Shown here: in pieces, positions 25,930 through 34,161 of the stretch
How the letters are laid out: each line of letters starts with the position of its first letter
Numbering within the stretch: position 1 is the stretch's first letter
Assembly: GCF_001243895.1 (NCBI RefSeq)
Contig: NZ_LN851186.1
Location: forward strand, 878,249 to 942,248
Length of the DNA: 64,000 nucleotides
Direction of reading: 5' to 3'
Origin: Bacillus testis
GTDB taxonomy: Bacteria; Bacillota; Bacilli; Bacillales; DSM-1321
Translations under genes and position numbers: made by a program
The notes under the pieces: model-generated
Told to the model about the DNA's origin: nothing
What the model saw: only the letters and a program-made list of their open reading frames with translations
Databases searched by the model: none

Positions 25930-26039
25930 AAAACACTATTTCTTTATATTCCCTTTATACCTTACATTTAAAACACAATGCCTATATAACGAAACACTGG
26001 TTGAAAAAAGGAAACACTAGCGTATTTTACAGAAACACT
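25930..26039 (+). promoter_or_regulatory. Phased AAACACT repeat array (probable activator-binding region)
   Basis: The heptamer AAACACT (once AAACACA) occurs at 25931, 25971, 25992, 26012 and 26033. The intervals are 40, 21, 20 and 21 bases, so all copies fall on one face of the helix with one slot (about 25951) degenerate. The last copy is about 190 bases upstream of the sigma-54 promoter, a normal distance for the enhancer of a sigma-54 activator. The sites also lie upstream of mpg on the other strand, so a role there is not excluded. Confidence 0.6.
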
Positions 26040-26224
26040 GTTTTTCATTTCGTTCTTCTCTTTGATTTTGTATGAAAAATTCTCTAAGAAACCTTGTCAG
26101 CATTGACTGCTTTTTGATCCCATCCCAACTGGCGTTAAGACTTCAATTTCAACGAATTGATGGGGAATGAATGAAAACCCCACGGAGTAAAGCTTCACGG
26201 AATGTGGCAAGCACTCTTAAAAAG

Positions 26225-26241
26225 TTGGCACGCAGCTTGCA
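26225..26241 (+). promoter_or_regulatory. Sigma-54 (-24/-12) promoter of the chb-like operon
   Basis: TTGGCACG-N4-TTGCA has the invariant GG (26227-26228) and GC (26239-26240) separated by exactly 10 bases. This is essentially the sigma-54 consensus. Transcription would begin near 26252, leaving a leader of about 97 bases. It matches the sigma-54 activator gene at 31352-34042. Confidence 0.88.
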
Positions 26242-26348
26242 TATTAAAAGAGCGTAAAGAAAATTCAGCCTTTCGAACCAGGCATTTATTATAGGATCTA
26301 TACGAAGTAGCGTAAAGGCTGTATCTAAGTGGAGGGGTGGAAATAGAG

Positions 26349-26654
26349 ATGAATATTTTGTTGGTTTGTTCAGCTGGGATGTCAACGAGCATGCTGGTAT
26401 CAAAAATGGAAAAGGCTGCGGAAGCCAAAGGCATTACCGCTAAAATTTGGGCCGTATCGGGAGACGCTGCCAAAGCAAATATTGATGAAGCGGATGTTCT
26501 TTTGCTGGGGCCTCAAGTCCGGTTTTTATTGAAACAAATGAAAGGGCTTGCAGAGCCAAAAGGGGTCAAGGTCGATGTGATTAATCCTATGGACTACGGC
26601 ATGATGGACGGTGCAAAAGTACTTGAGCAAGCGCTCACTCTTGCTGGATCCTGA
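26349..26654 (+). CDS. chbB: PTS lactose/cellobiose/chitobiose-family IIB component
   Basis: The 101-residue IIB domain of the Lac family has the phosphocysteine loop [13 protein letters not shown] (Cys7). It receives phosphate from the IIA protein (28194) and passes it to the sugar carried by IIC (26696). The fold and length agree with CelA/ChbB. ATG 26349 follows GGAGGGGTGG; an upstream in-frame GTG overlaps that site. It is the first gene of the sigma-54-controlled operon. Confidence 0.92.
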   Translation: MNILLVCSAGMSTSMLVSKMEKAAEAKGITAKIWAVSGDAAKANIDEADVLLLGPQVRFLLKQMKGLAEPKGVKVDVINPMDYGMMDGAKVLEQALTLAGS

Positions 26655-26695
26655 TCGTAAAGTCAAAAATCGATGGAAAAGAGGGATGATGGGCC

Positions 26696-28036
26696 ATGAT
26701 GAATTTTATGGAGAAATATATACTTCCCGGGGCCACGAAGCTCGGGAACCAGCGGCATCTGTTAGCTGTTCGTGATGCCTTGATTGGAATGTTGGCCATA
26801 ACGATGGTCGGCGCGTTCGCTGTATTGATCAATAACTTGGGGGGCGCTATTAAACCCTATGATAAAATGATGCTTACGCTTTTCGGAGATAACTACCGCC
26901 AACTCGGTGGCGACATTTGGTTCGGAACACTGGCTTTCATGACAATCTTTGCGGTAGTGGGGATTGCCTATAAATTAGCGCGCTCGTATGACGATGATGG
27001 CTTTGAAGCCATGCTTGTGGCTTTGTCTTGCTTCTTCGTTGTATCACCAAGCGTCGCTAACATCACTTTGACGATAAGCGGCAAAGAAGTCACTGGAACT
27101 TCAGGCAATTTCTTTGGGATTTCTTATGTGAACTCGACCGCATTGTTTACTGGCATTATTATCGCTTTATTGGCAACGGAATTGTTTGTTCGGCTTTCAA
27201 AAGTAAAATACTTGGTCATTAAATTGCCAGATGGCGTTCCGCCGGCAGTTTCCCGGTCTTTTGCAAAATTATTTCCTGGAATGATCACTATTTTCATATT
27301 CGGTCTTGTCAGCTTGCTGTTCCGGATGGCTACAAACGGTGAATATTTCCACGATTGGATAAACAGAATCTTGGTTGCTCCACTGACCAATTCTGCTGAT
27401 TCATTGCCATTTGCCCTTGCTCTTGGACTGTTGATCCATTTATTCTGGATGCTTGGCCTCCATGGCCCGAACATTCTTGGAGGCATTACCACACCGCTAT
27501 TTACGAAACTCGGAACCGAAAATACTGATATGTATGCAGCGGGAGTGTCCAATATGGATAAATACCATGTTATGGCGGGTCCTTTCTTCGACGCTTTCGT
27601 TTTCCTCGGCGGTTCGGGCGCCACACTTGGCTTATTGATTTCACTCTGGATCGCATCGAAGAAACGAAAACAAATGGTGGCGCTAGGGTTGCCGCCAGGT
27701 ATATTCCAAATCAATGAACCGGTTCTGTTTGGTATGCCGATTGTCCTGAATCCGATTTGGGCAATCCCGTTCATTCTTACGCCGCTTGTTTTAACGGCAA
27801 TCTCTTATTTGGCTATATCGCTTCATTTAGTGTATCCGGTCGTTACGACAATCCCGTGGGTCACGCCTGCTGTATTTGGAGGCTGGCTAGCGACAGGAGG
27901 GCATGTATCAGGGGCGGTGCTTGCCGCTATCAACTTGATTATATCCATTGTGATTTATCTGCCGTTCGTGATGATCCAGGAACGGATGGACCAGAAAAAG
28001 ATAAACAAGGCGAAAGACGGCGGCCAGGCTGCTTAA
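26696..28036 (+). CDS. chbC: PTS cellobiose/chitobiose-family IIC component
   Basis: The product is a 446-residue membrane permease of the Lac-family EIIC (CelB/ChbC) with about ten membrane segments. Diagnostic stretches include the central HGPNILGGITTPLF, AGPFFDAFVFLGGSGATLGL and GLPPGIFQINEPVLFGMPIV, where the glutamate in NEP contributes to sugar binding. It takes up a beta-linked disaccharide while IIB phosphorylates it. The gene follows chbB after 41 bases with GAGGGATGA as ribosome site. Confidence 0.93.
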   Translation: MMNFMEKYILPGATKLGNQRHLLAVRDALIGMLAITMVGAFAVLINNLGGAIKPYDKMMLTLFGDNYRQLGGDIWFGTLAFMTIFAVVGIAYKLARSYDDDGFEAMLVALSCFFVVSPSVANITLTISGKEVTGTSGNFFGISYVNSTALFTGIIIALLATELFVRLSKVKYLVIKLPDGVPPAVSRSFAKLFPGMITIFIFGLVSLLFRMATNGEYFHDWINRILVAPLTNSADSLPFALALGLLIHLFWMLGLHGPNILGGITTPLFTKLGTENTDMYAAGVSNMDKYHVMAGPFFDAFVFLGGSGATLGLLISLWIASKKRKQMVALGLPPGIFQINEPVLFGMPIVLNPIWAIPFILTPLVLTAISYLAISLHLVYPVVTTIPWVTPAVFGGWLATGGHVSGAVLAAINLIISIVIYLPFVMIQERMDQKKINKAKDGGQAA

Positions 28037-28110
28037 TTGTATAGTCATAGCATTGATTAATAGATTCCATCTTATCAAAAAAAGAGGGCTCTATTCCCAA
28101 GAAATAGACT

Positions 28111-28149
28111 GCTCCCCGTCATAGGATAGCAAAGGCAAGGATGGGGAGC
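28111..28149 (+). other. Hairpin between chbC and chbA
   Basis: GCTCCCCGTC (28111-28120) pairs with GATGGGGAGC (28140-28149) with one G-U pair. There is no T tail, so it is more likely an mRNA processing or stabilising element within the operon than a terminator. Confidence 0.55.
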
Positions 28150-28193
28150 CATCAAAAATAGACTACACTATTTTATATAAAGGAGGAGACCTC

Positions 28194-28517
28194 ATGACAG
28201 CATCTGTCTCAGTAGACCAAATCGCTTTTCAATTGATTCTTCACAGTGGCAATGCACGCAGCAGTATCATGGAAGCCATGTATCTGGCGCGCGAAGGGAA
28301 GATTGGGGAAGCAAAGGAAAAGGTGGAATCTGCCAAAGGTGAATTGAATGAAGCGCATCGCACACAGACTTCTCTTATCCAGGCTGAAGCGAACGGAGAG
28401 AAGAATGATGTGACAATTTTGATGGTTCATGCACAAGATCATCTAATGACAACAATCACGGTTAAAGAATTGGCTGAAGAAATTATCTTCTTACACGAAA
28501 AGATGGCGAAAGAATAA
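28194..28517 (+). CDS. chbA: PTS lactose/cellobiose/chitobiose-family IIA component
   Basis: The 107-residue all-helical IIA of the Lac family has the phosphorylatable histidine in MVHAQDHLM (His82, by counting, in VHAQDH) and the usual SGNARSSIMEAMYLAREG helix. It accepts phosphate from HPr and donates to ChbB. AAAGGAGG precedes the ATG. With IIB and IIC it completes the Enzyme II complex. Confidence 0.92.
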   Translation: MTASVSVDQIAFQLILHSGNARSSIMEAMYLAREGKIGEAKEKVESAKGELNEAHRTQTSLIQAEANGEKNDVTILMVHAQDHLMTTITVKELAEEIIFLHEKMAKE

Positions 28518-28592
28518 GAGTGTCTGATTTTAAGAGGGAAGCCGCAATTGTATCTCTTCTTTCTTCATTGATCAGGGCCTAACCGGCGGCAA

Positions 28593-28690
28593 GACGGATA
28601 AGGATAAGCGGGAGATCAAGAGCCCGTAAGCACTCGGGTTGGTTCACCGAATCATGGGTGGGGGATAAATGAACCCCCCACTGATTTTAT
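28593..28690 (+). repeat. Intergenic hairpin-repeat family, copy C
   Basis: This is the longest and cleanest copy: GGATAAGCGGGAGATCAA, GCCCGTAAGCACTCGG, TTGGTTCACC, AATCATGGGTGGGGG and a CCCCCCACTGATT closing arm. The terminal hairpin pairs GTGGGGG with CCCCCCAC. It ends against the AAAGGAGG ribosome site of chbF, so it interrupts the chb-like operon between chbA and chbF. Confidence 0.7.
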
Positions 28691-28706
28691 AAAGGAGGCA
28701 GTTCTA

Positions 28707-30041
28707 ATGAGAAACGGCATTAAAGTAGTGACGATAGGCGGGGGATCCAGTTATACACCGGAGCTTGTGGAAGGGTTTATTAAACGGTATGATGAATTCC
28801 CGGTAACGGAATTATGGCTTGTTGATATTGAGGCAGGCAAGGAAAAGTTACATATTGTTGGAGAACTGGCGAAACGGATGGTTGAAAAGGCAGGGGTGCC
28901 GATGGACATCCATTTGACATTGAACCGGCGGGAAGCGTTGAAGAATGCCGATTTCGTAACGACACAAATGAGGATCGGACAAATTGATGCGCGGATATTG
29001 GATGAAAAAATCCCATTGAAATATGATGTGATCGGCCAAGAAACGAACGGGCCAGGGGGCTTATTTAAAGCTCTACGGACCATTCCTGTTGTATTGGATA
29101 TCGTCAAAGACATGGAGGAATTATGTCCCAAAGCGTGGCTGATCAATTTTGCCAATCCGGCTGGAATGGTAACAGAAGCTGTACTCCGGTATTCCAATTT
29201 CCGTCGGGTTGTAGGTTTGTGCAATGTACCGATTCATATCCGAATGAATATTGCTGAGTGGTTGGGAGTGGAAAGTGACCGTGTCCATGTGGATTTTGCC
29301 GGTTTGAATCATATGGTGTTCGGCTTGCATGTATATCTGGATGGCAAGGAAGTCACCAAAGAAGTGATTGAGAAACTGACTGCCAAAGACCAGGATATGA
29401 CGATGCAAAATATCGCTTCGCTTGACTGGGAGCCCGAATTTATTAAGGCGCTGCAGGCAATACCTTGCCCTTATCATCGTTACTATTATAAAACGCGTGA
29501 AATGCTGGAAGAAGAAAAGAAAGAAGCAGCCGAGAATGGATGCCGCGGTGAAGTGGTCAAAAAGCTGGAAGCTGAATTATTCGACTTATATAAAGACCCA
29601 GAGTTGGATATTAAACCACCCCAGCTGGAAAAGCGGGGAGGCGCCTATTATAGTGATGCGGCCTGCAGCCTAATGGCGAGCATCTATAATAATAAAGGGG
29701 ATATCCAACCGGTCAATACCCGTAATAATGGAGCAATCGCCAGTATTCCGGATGACTCAGCCGTCGAGGTTAATTGTGTCATTACAAAGGATGGCCCTAA
29801 GCCGATGGCCGTTGGGGATTTGCCGGTGCCTGTACGAGGATTGGTTCAACAAATAAAATCTTTTGAGCGTACGGCCTGTGAAGCGGCGGTAACCGGAGAT
29901 TACTCTACAGCCTTGTTGGCTATGGCCATTAATCCATTGGTGCCTTCAGATGTCGTTGCTAAACAAATACTCGATGAAATGCTAGAGGCACATAAAGAGT
30001 ATCTGCCCCAGTTTGCCAGAAAGCTAGAAACGGTAGAGTAA
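28707..30041 (+). CDS. chbF: 6-phospho-beta-glucosidase (glycoside hydrolase family 4)
   Basis: This 444-residue GH4 enzyme uses NAD and a divalent metal for a redox-assisted cleavage of the phosphorylated disaccharide. The N-terminal dinucleotide loop is VVTIGGGSSYTPELVEGF. The metal-binding Cys172 lies in GLCNVPIH and the partner histidine in GLNHMVFGLH. E. coli ChbF cleaves monodeacetylated chitobiose-6-phosphate and cellobiose-6-phosphate. Being followed by a chbG homologue favours the chitobiose route. AAAGGAGG precedes the ATG. Confidence 0.93.
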   Translation: MRNGIKVVTIGGGSSYTPELVEGFIKRYDEFPVTELWLVDIEAGKEKLHIVGELAKRMVEKAGVPMDIHLTLNRREALKNADFVTTQMRIGQIDARILDEKIPLKYDVIGQETNGPGGLFKALRTIPVVLDIVKDMEELCPKAWLINFANPAGMVTEAVLRYSNFRRVVGLCNVPIHIRMNIAEWLGVESDRVHVDFAGLNHMVFGLHVYLDGKEVTKEVIEKLTAKDQDMTMQNIASLDWEPEFIKALQAIPCPYHRYYYKTREMLEEEKKEAAENGCRGEVVKKLEAELFDLYKDPELDIKPPQLEKRGGAYYSDAACSLMASIYNNKGDIQPVNTRNNGAIASIPDDSAVEVNCVITKDGPKPMAVGDLPVPVRGLVQQIKSFERTACEAAVTGDYSTALLAMAINPLVPSDVVAKQILDEMLEAHKEYLPQFARKLETVE

Positions 30042-30109
30042 TCTATTCAACGAAAGCCATAATCAAGACACAGAGACAAATCATAGGGCATTGGCATGGG
30101 AAGGAGAAA

Positions 30110-30841
30110 ATGGCATTGATTAAAGTCATTATAAATGGGGATGATTTTGGTTATTCAAAAGGGGTCAATTACGGCATAATAGATGCCCACCGCTATGGGA
30201 TTTTAAATTCGGCTACCATGATGATGAACATGAAGGAAGTAGACCATGCTTTTGAACTTGCATCCAAGTATCCCAATTTGGCTCTTGGCGTCCACTTGGT
30301 TCTTACAGCAGGCGCCCCGATTTTAACCGATGGCGTCGGGTCGTTGATTGGTAAAGATGGATGCTTTAAGAAAAAGAATTCCATACAGGAATCCTTTGAT
30401 TTGGATCCAATAGAAGTCGAAAGAGAATGGACGGCACAGATTGAACGATTTTTAGCCTCCGGCAGACATCTTTCCCATCTTGACAGCCACCATCACGTCC
30501 ACATGTTGCCGGAATTGCAGGAAGTGACGCGCCGGCTTTCCCGGATCTATCATGTTCCTGTCAGAAGGGGTGGAGAAAAAGGGATTGAAGGAGTGAGTAT
30601 GTTTTCGGATGTGAGTCTTTTTCACTTCTATGATCAAGGTGTATCTCCTGGCTTTTTTGCCTCTATTCCGCAATGGGCAGAGGACGGCCAGACAGTGGAA
30701 ATAATGTGCCACCCGGCTTATCTGGATGCACCCTTGTTTAAGGGGGCGTCTTATGTACTGCCCCGGCTAAAGGAACTAGAGGTTTTGATGGCTGCTGAAT
30801 TGCCGGATTCTTGCGAGTTAGTGAAGTTTGATTATTATTAA
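30110..30841 (+). CDS. chbG: ChbG/YdjC-family carbohydrate deacetylase
   Basis: This 243-residue YdjC-family (PF04794) metal-dependent deacetylase carries the motif INGDDFGYSKGVNYGII (catalytic/metal Asp10-Asp11), the metal histidines in HLDSHHHVHMLPE, and CHPAYLD near the end. E. coli ChbG removes one acetyl group from chitobiose-6-phosphate so that the product can induce and be cleaved by ChbF. The gene order IIB-IIC-IIA-GH4-YdjC equals E. coli chbBCA-F-G without chbR. AGGAGAAA precedes the ATG. Confidence 0.9.
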   Translation: MALIKVIINGDDFGYSKGVNYGIIDAHRYGILNSATMMMNMKEVDHAFELASKYPNLALGVHLVLTAGAPILTDGVGSLIGKDGCFKKKNSIQESFDLDPIEVEREWTAQIERFLASGRHLSHLDSHHHVHMLPELQEVTRRLSRIYHVPVRRGGEKGIEGVSMFSDVSLFHFYDQGVSPGFFASIPQWAEDGQTVEIMCHPAYLDAPLFKGASYVLPRLKELEVLMAAELPDSCELVKFDYY

Positions 30842-30974
30842 ACTTATTGAATGGTTAAACAGAAGGGGAATCTTAGACAATAGAATTCCTCTTGCTATTA
30901 CACTCTTCCCGTCACGTATTGTCTAATCTGCCGTTAAATAGAAAACTGGGCAGATCGGCCACACCCCAGCCAGA

Positions 30975-31014
30975 AAGAAAGAAGCATGTTGAACATACAG
31001 CATGCTTCTTTCTT
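30975..31014. terminator. Bidirectional terminator after chbG
   Basis: A perfect 14-bp stem AAGAAAGAAGCATG/CATGCTTCTTTCTT with a 12-base loop. It can also end the minus-strand 62-residue gene. Confidence 0.8.
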
Positions 31015-31029
31015 ATCCTTCTCCTCAAA

Positions 31030-31218
31030 CTATGATTTTTCTTGCTTGTGGTACATGTAAGAAACGGCGATTCCAATTAAAAAGCCTATGACAGTTCCTA
31101 TACTAACTGTAAATACTAGAAAGCTTGGCTTGAAAAGGATGCCAATAATGACGCCGATCGTACAACCAAAAATCATCCCTAGTGGTAGTACACTTTGAAT
31201 GCCTTTTGAGTACTTCAT
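31030..31218 (-). CDS. 62-residue glycine-rich two-segment membrane protein
   Basis: Two membrane segments (about residues 9-28 and 32-54) have regularly spaced glycines (GMIFGCTIGVIIGI, GTVIGFLIGIAV), a glycine-zipper-like pattern, with a charged C-terminal tail HKQEKS. AAAGGATATG lies before the ATG. It sits between the chb-like operon and its regulator, on the regulator's strand. I do not recognise a functional family; an accessory role in the adjacent system is not supported by any motif. Confidence 0.65.
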   Translation of the reverse strand: MKYSKGIQSVLPLGMIFGCTIGVIIGILFKPSFLVFTVSIGTVIGFLIGIAVSYMYHKQEKS

Positions 31219-31351
31219 ATTTCATATCCTTTCTATTTTACTTGGATAGCATGATTGGTATCTCTACTGTTTAAATTTTTCTAAGCTAGCATTGTCTCAG
31301 TCTTTTAGAACACCTCCCATGAACGTAGGAAGGTGTTTTTTATATGTTGCC

Positions 31352-34042
31352 TCAAACTTTTTTCAGAGGAACTACCTCATCGTTTTTTAGGAAAATATCC
31401 ATGATATAACAGATTTCATCATCTGGAATATTGATTTGATAGTGGGATTCCAATGAAGCCAGACATTGCTTGGTTTTCATGTATAAACGGTAATTCATGG
31501 TGATATGCTCTTCTTTATTGGTGAAATTAGCTAGTGGAAGCCTTTGCTGCAAGCGGTCGACCATGCAGCTGATATGAAGTACGATGCCCATAAGGCTGTC
31601 TATGTTCACGAATTTATTCGCCTCATTCTGCAGCCCTTGTAGAGCGATCCGGATGGAGTTGACCAAATGGCTGCCATCTGTGATGTTCAGCGTTTCCTCC
31701 AAGGTATCCGCCATCCGTATATAAGCTTCTTCGATGGTGATTAGTTCTTGGATCGTTTTAGTGGCTGTCATAGAAAGCACGTCTTTTAGATGGAATGTCA
31801 GGAATGGGGCTTCTATGTCAAAGTTGCAGACAATGCATAGGATATTGCGTTCTCTTGAAATTTTATGGAGCATTGACTGTAATTCGTGGCGGTCGAAGAT
31901 GGAAATGGGTATAATATCAACTATTTCTTGATCGTAATGCAAATAATTCTCAAGCATCGACTTAATGGCAATGGCGCTTCCTTCGCCAGTGAGGCAAGCC
32001 GTTAATATCACGGACTTAAGCATCGGCTTTTCTCCATTATGCTCATTTTTTGTCTGTACATAAAAAGTAGTAAGGTTTTTGACGTCATGGTAAAGCTCTT
32101 CCAAACCGTAGCCTATCTGGGCTTTTCGTGAAGCTTCGAGGACATGGGCGGTGCTGACCATCGAGATGACCCGGACCGGGATGTGGAATTCTTTCTCGAT
32201 CATTTCGCCAATGAAAGCCAATGAACCCATATCAATCAAAAGGAGGATGCCGGCTGGCTGCTCGGAGGAGCTGACATATTCCCTGACCCTGTCCAAAAAT
32301 TCTTTAGGATCTTCATGTAAAGGCATATCGATTCCTGTTGCCATATCGGCATTCAATAAATGGTTGGTTACAGATGCCATTTCTTTGGCAATGCCGTTTC
32401 CATGTGCAAGCACAATGACTTTTGTAAAGTCAGTATCACGGCTTTTATTGTCGATGACGAAAAACATCGTAAAAAAAGCAATTTCGTCAAAAGGGATATC
32501 GATGTTGAATTCGTCTTCAATCCATTTAATGCATTCAGTCGCCAGATTGAATTGGTGTTTATAGGTGCTCCGAATCGTATGGATATTTGGATGATAGATC
32601 GGTTTGCCAGACTTAATGCGTTGCAGTAACGCTTGAATATGGAGGCAAAGCCCGGTGATCATATTTTCATCAAGATTTCGTTTCAGTGTCGTTTCGGCAA
32701 GCATCATGATCCGTTCGCTGATCATGATGATCTCGGGAGCTACAATTTTCAACAGATGCTCTTTTGACATTTTTTTATTGATTGTCTGCAGATAGGCGGT
32801 AAAGTAATTGTGGATATCATTCTCCATCAAAAGCGCCAGTTCTTCATAATCAAGGCCTCTACTCTTCAATTCATTGTATTTCTGGTCAATCTGTTCATAG
32901 ATGGAGATAGAAGAAGTGTGGGATTGGGTCATAAGCCCTTCCGTACTGCTGAATATATAGGCTTCATCGAACAGTTTGATACCGTGCTTTGTTTTCTTCT
33001 CGATGAATAACCCTTCACGGATATACCAATTCAGCTCTGTTGAGTAGATTTGAATCGCACTTTTTTTCCCTGTTATATAATCGGCATATGCTTTGGCGCA
33101 GGCGAGTTGGATATCTGCCTTTAGCTGTCCGATATTATTCGGGCAGGGATAGAACAAGAAGCAGCGCATTGAATTGGAGCTGACATGGATGTCTTTGCCG
33201 ATCCGTTTACTTTCTTCCGTAAAAAAGCGCTGAATCAATAAAAAACGTTCCTCTCTCGTCCGGTTCTTCAACGGAGGCAGGGTAATCACCATTGGGATGC
33301 GCCGATTAAAGGTATGGAGAAGCGTGGAATCTGGGTTTTCGGTTGTCGCACATATGATGAGCACATTTGCTTTTCGTTTATTCTCCGTATCACCTAAGCG
33401 GCGGAAAAAACCATGGTCGATAAAAGTGAATAACATTTCCTGCCCTTCAGGTGTAAGCCGATGGACTTCATCAAGAAAAAGAATTCCGCCGCTTGCTTTT
33501 TCTAATAAGCCTATTTGTTCAGCTGCCCCCGTATAGGCGCCTTTTTTAACCCCGAATAATTGTCCAAGCAACAGCTGAGGATTATTTGCATAATCGGCAC
33601 AGTTAAAAACGATGAAAGGGGCATTGTCCGCTAATCTGCCTGATTGGACTGCAAAAGTGTGCATAATACTGGCGAACAAAGATTTACCTACGCCTGTTTC
33701 ACCTAGCAGAAGGGTATGCATTCCATTCGGAGGATAAAGGATTGCCGATTTCGCCTGGTCCAACGCAGGTTGGAGGCTTTTATTATCTGTATAGTACAGA
33801 TCCATTAATGCTTCCTGGCTTTTGAAAGCTGGCTTAGGATCAGAACTACTCCTTTTTAGGGAAAAACATACTGGACGTGTAGTTGTTTTGGTTAAAGCGC
33901 CTTCCTTGACCAGTGTATTTAAATCATTGCTCACGTTTGCCCGGTTCATTTGTAGAAGTTCTGCCAATTCGTGGGTGGTGAATGTTGTATTATTTCCATA
34001 GTGCTGATGAATGGTCTGCAGAATATGGTCCTTGCGTTTCAT
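31352..34042 (-). CDS. LevR/CelR-type sigma-54 activator with PRD and PTS-like domains
   Basis: The 896-residue regulator has these domains in order: an N-terminal winged HTH (about residues 1-60); a sigma-54 AAA+ domain (about 90-320) with Walker A GETGVGKS at 114-121, the sigma-54 contact loop as GAYTGA (168-173; the usual form is GAFTGA) and Walker B GILFLDEV; PRD1; an EIIA-Man-like domain (VIVLAHGNGIA, with the phosphorylatable His); an EIIB-Gat-like domain (ILTACLTGEGSA); and PRD2 with LHISCMVDRL. Such proteins activate sigma-54 promoters of PTS operons and are tuned by HPr and EII phosphorylation. The obvious target is the chb-like operon. ATG 34042 follows AAAGGGGATG. Confidence 0.9.
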   Translation of the reverse strand: MKRKDHILQTIHQHYGNNTTFTTHELAELLQMNRANVSNDLNTLVKEGALTKTTTRPVCFSLKRSSSDPKPAFKSQEALMDLYYTDNKSLQPALDQAKSAILYPPNGMHTLLLGETGVGKSLFASIMHTFAVQSGRLADNAPFIVFNCADYANNPQLLLGQLFGVKKGAYTGAAEQIGLLEKASGGILFLDEVHRLTPEGQEMLFTFIDHGFFRRLGDTENKRKANVLIICATTENPDSTLLHTFNRRIPMVITLPPLKNRTREERFLLIQRFFTEESKRIGKDIHVSSNSMRCFLFYPCPNNIGQLKADIQLACAKAYADYITGKKSAIQIYSTELNWYIREGLFIEKKTKHGIKLFDEAYIFSSTEGLMTQSHTSSISIYEQIDQKYNELKSRGLDYEELALLMENDIHNYFTAYLQTINKKMSKEHLLKIVAPEIIMISERIMMLAETTLKRNLDENMITGLCLHIQALLQRIKSGKPIYHPNIHTIRSTYKHQFNLATECIKWIEDEFNIDIPFDEIAFFTMFFVIDNKSRDTDFTKVIVLAHGNGIAKEMASVTNHLLNADMATGIDMPLHEDPKEFLDRVREYVSSSEQPAGILLLIDMGSLAFIGEMIEKEFHIPVRVISMVSTAHVLEASRKAQIGYGLEELYHDVKNLTTFYVQTKNEHNGEKPMLKSVILTACLTGEGSAIAIKSMLENYLHYDQEIVDIIPISIFDRHELQSMLHKISRERNILCIVCNFDIEAPFLTFHLKDVLSMTATKTIQELITIEEAYIRMADTLEETLNITDGSHLVNSIRIALQGLQNEANKFVNIDSLMGIVLHISCMVDRLQQRLPLANFTNKEEHITMNYRLYMKTKQCLASLESHYQINIPDDEICYIMDIFLKNDEVVPLKKV

Positions 34043-34098
34043 CAACATCATCCCCTTTAAGGTTTTCATAATGATTATAGTATACAATATTTTCTAAG

Positions 34099-34112
34099 AG
34101 TAAGCGCTTTAA
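34099..34112 (-). promoter_or_regulatory. cre-like site upstream of the sigma-54 activator gene
   Basis: On the minus strand TTAAAGCGCTTACT matches the core TGWNANCGNTNNCA at 12 of 14 positions, with the central GCGC palindrome. It lies 57 bases before the activator start, so CcpA may repress the regulator. Confidence 0.5.
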
Positions 34113-34124
34113 TTAAGAGGCCAA

Positions 34125-34153
34125 AAAAAGAAGCCGGCTAGCGGCTTCTTTTT
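34125..34153 (-). terminator. Terminator of the POT transporter gene
   Basis: The 12-bp stem AAAAAGAAGCCG/CGGCTTCTTTTT has a GCTAG loop and T-rich flanks on both strands. Confidence 0.85.
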
Positions 34154-34161
34154 AACAAGCA

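Noticed and set aside
25930-26039. CRISPR-like array
   Set aside because: Repeats are only 7 bases with 13-14 base gaps and no cas genes are present; regulatory sites explain it better.
27124-27774. 216-codon minus-strand frame inside chbC
   Set aside because: It is antisense to a clear PTS IIC gene. Long shadows are common opposite membrane-protein genes.
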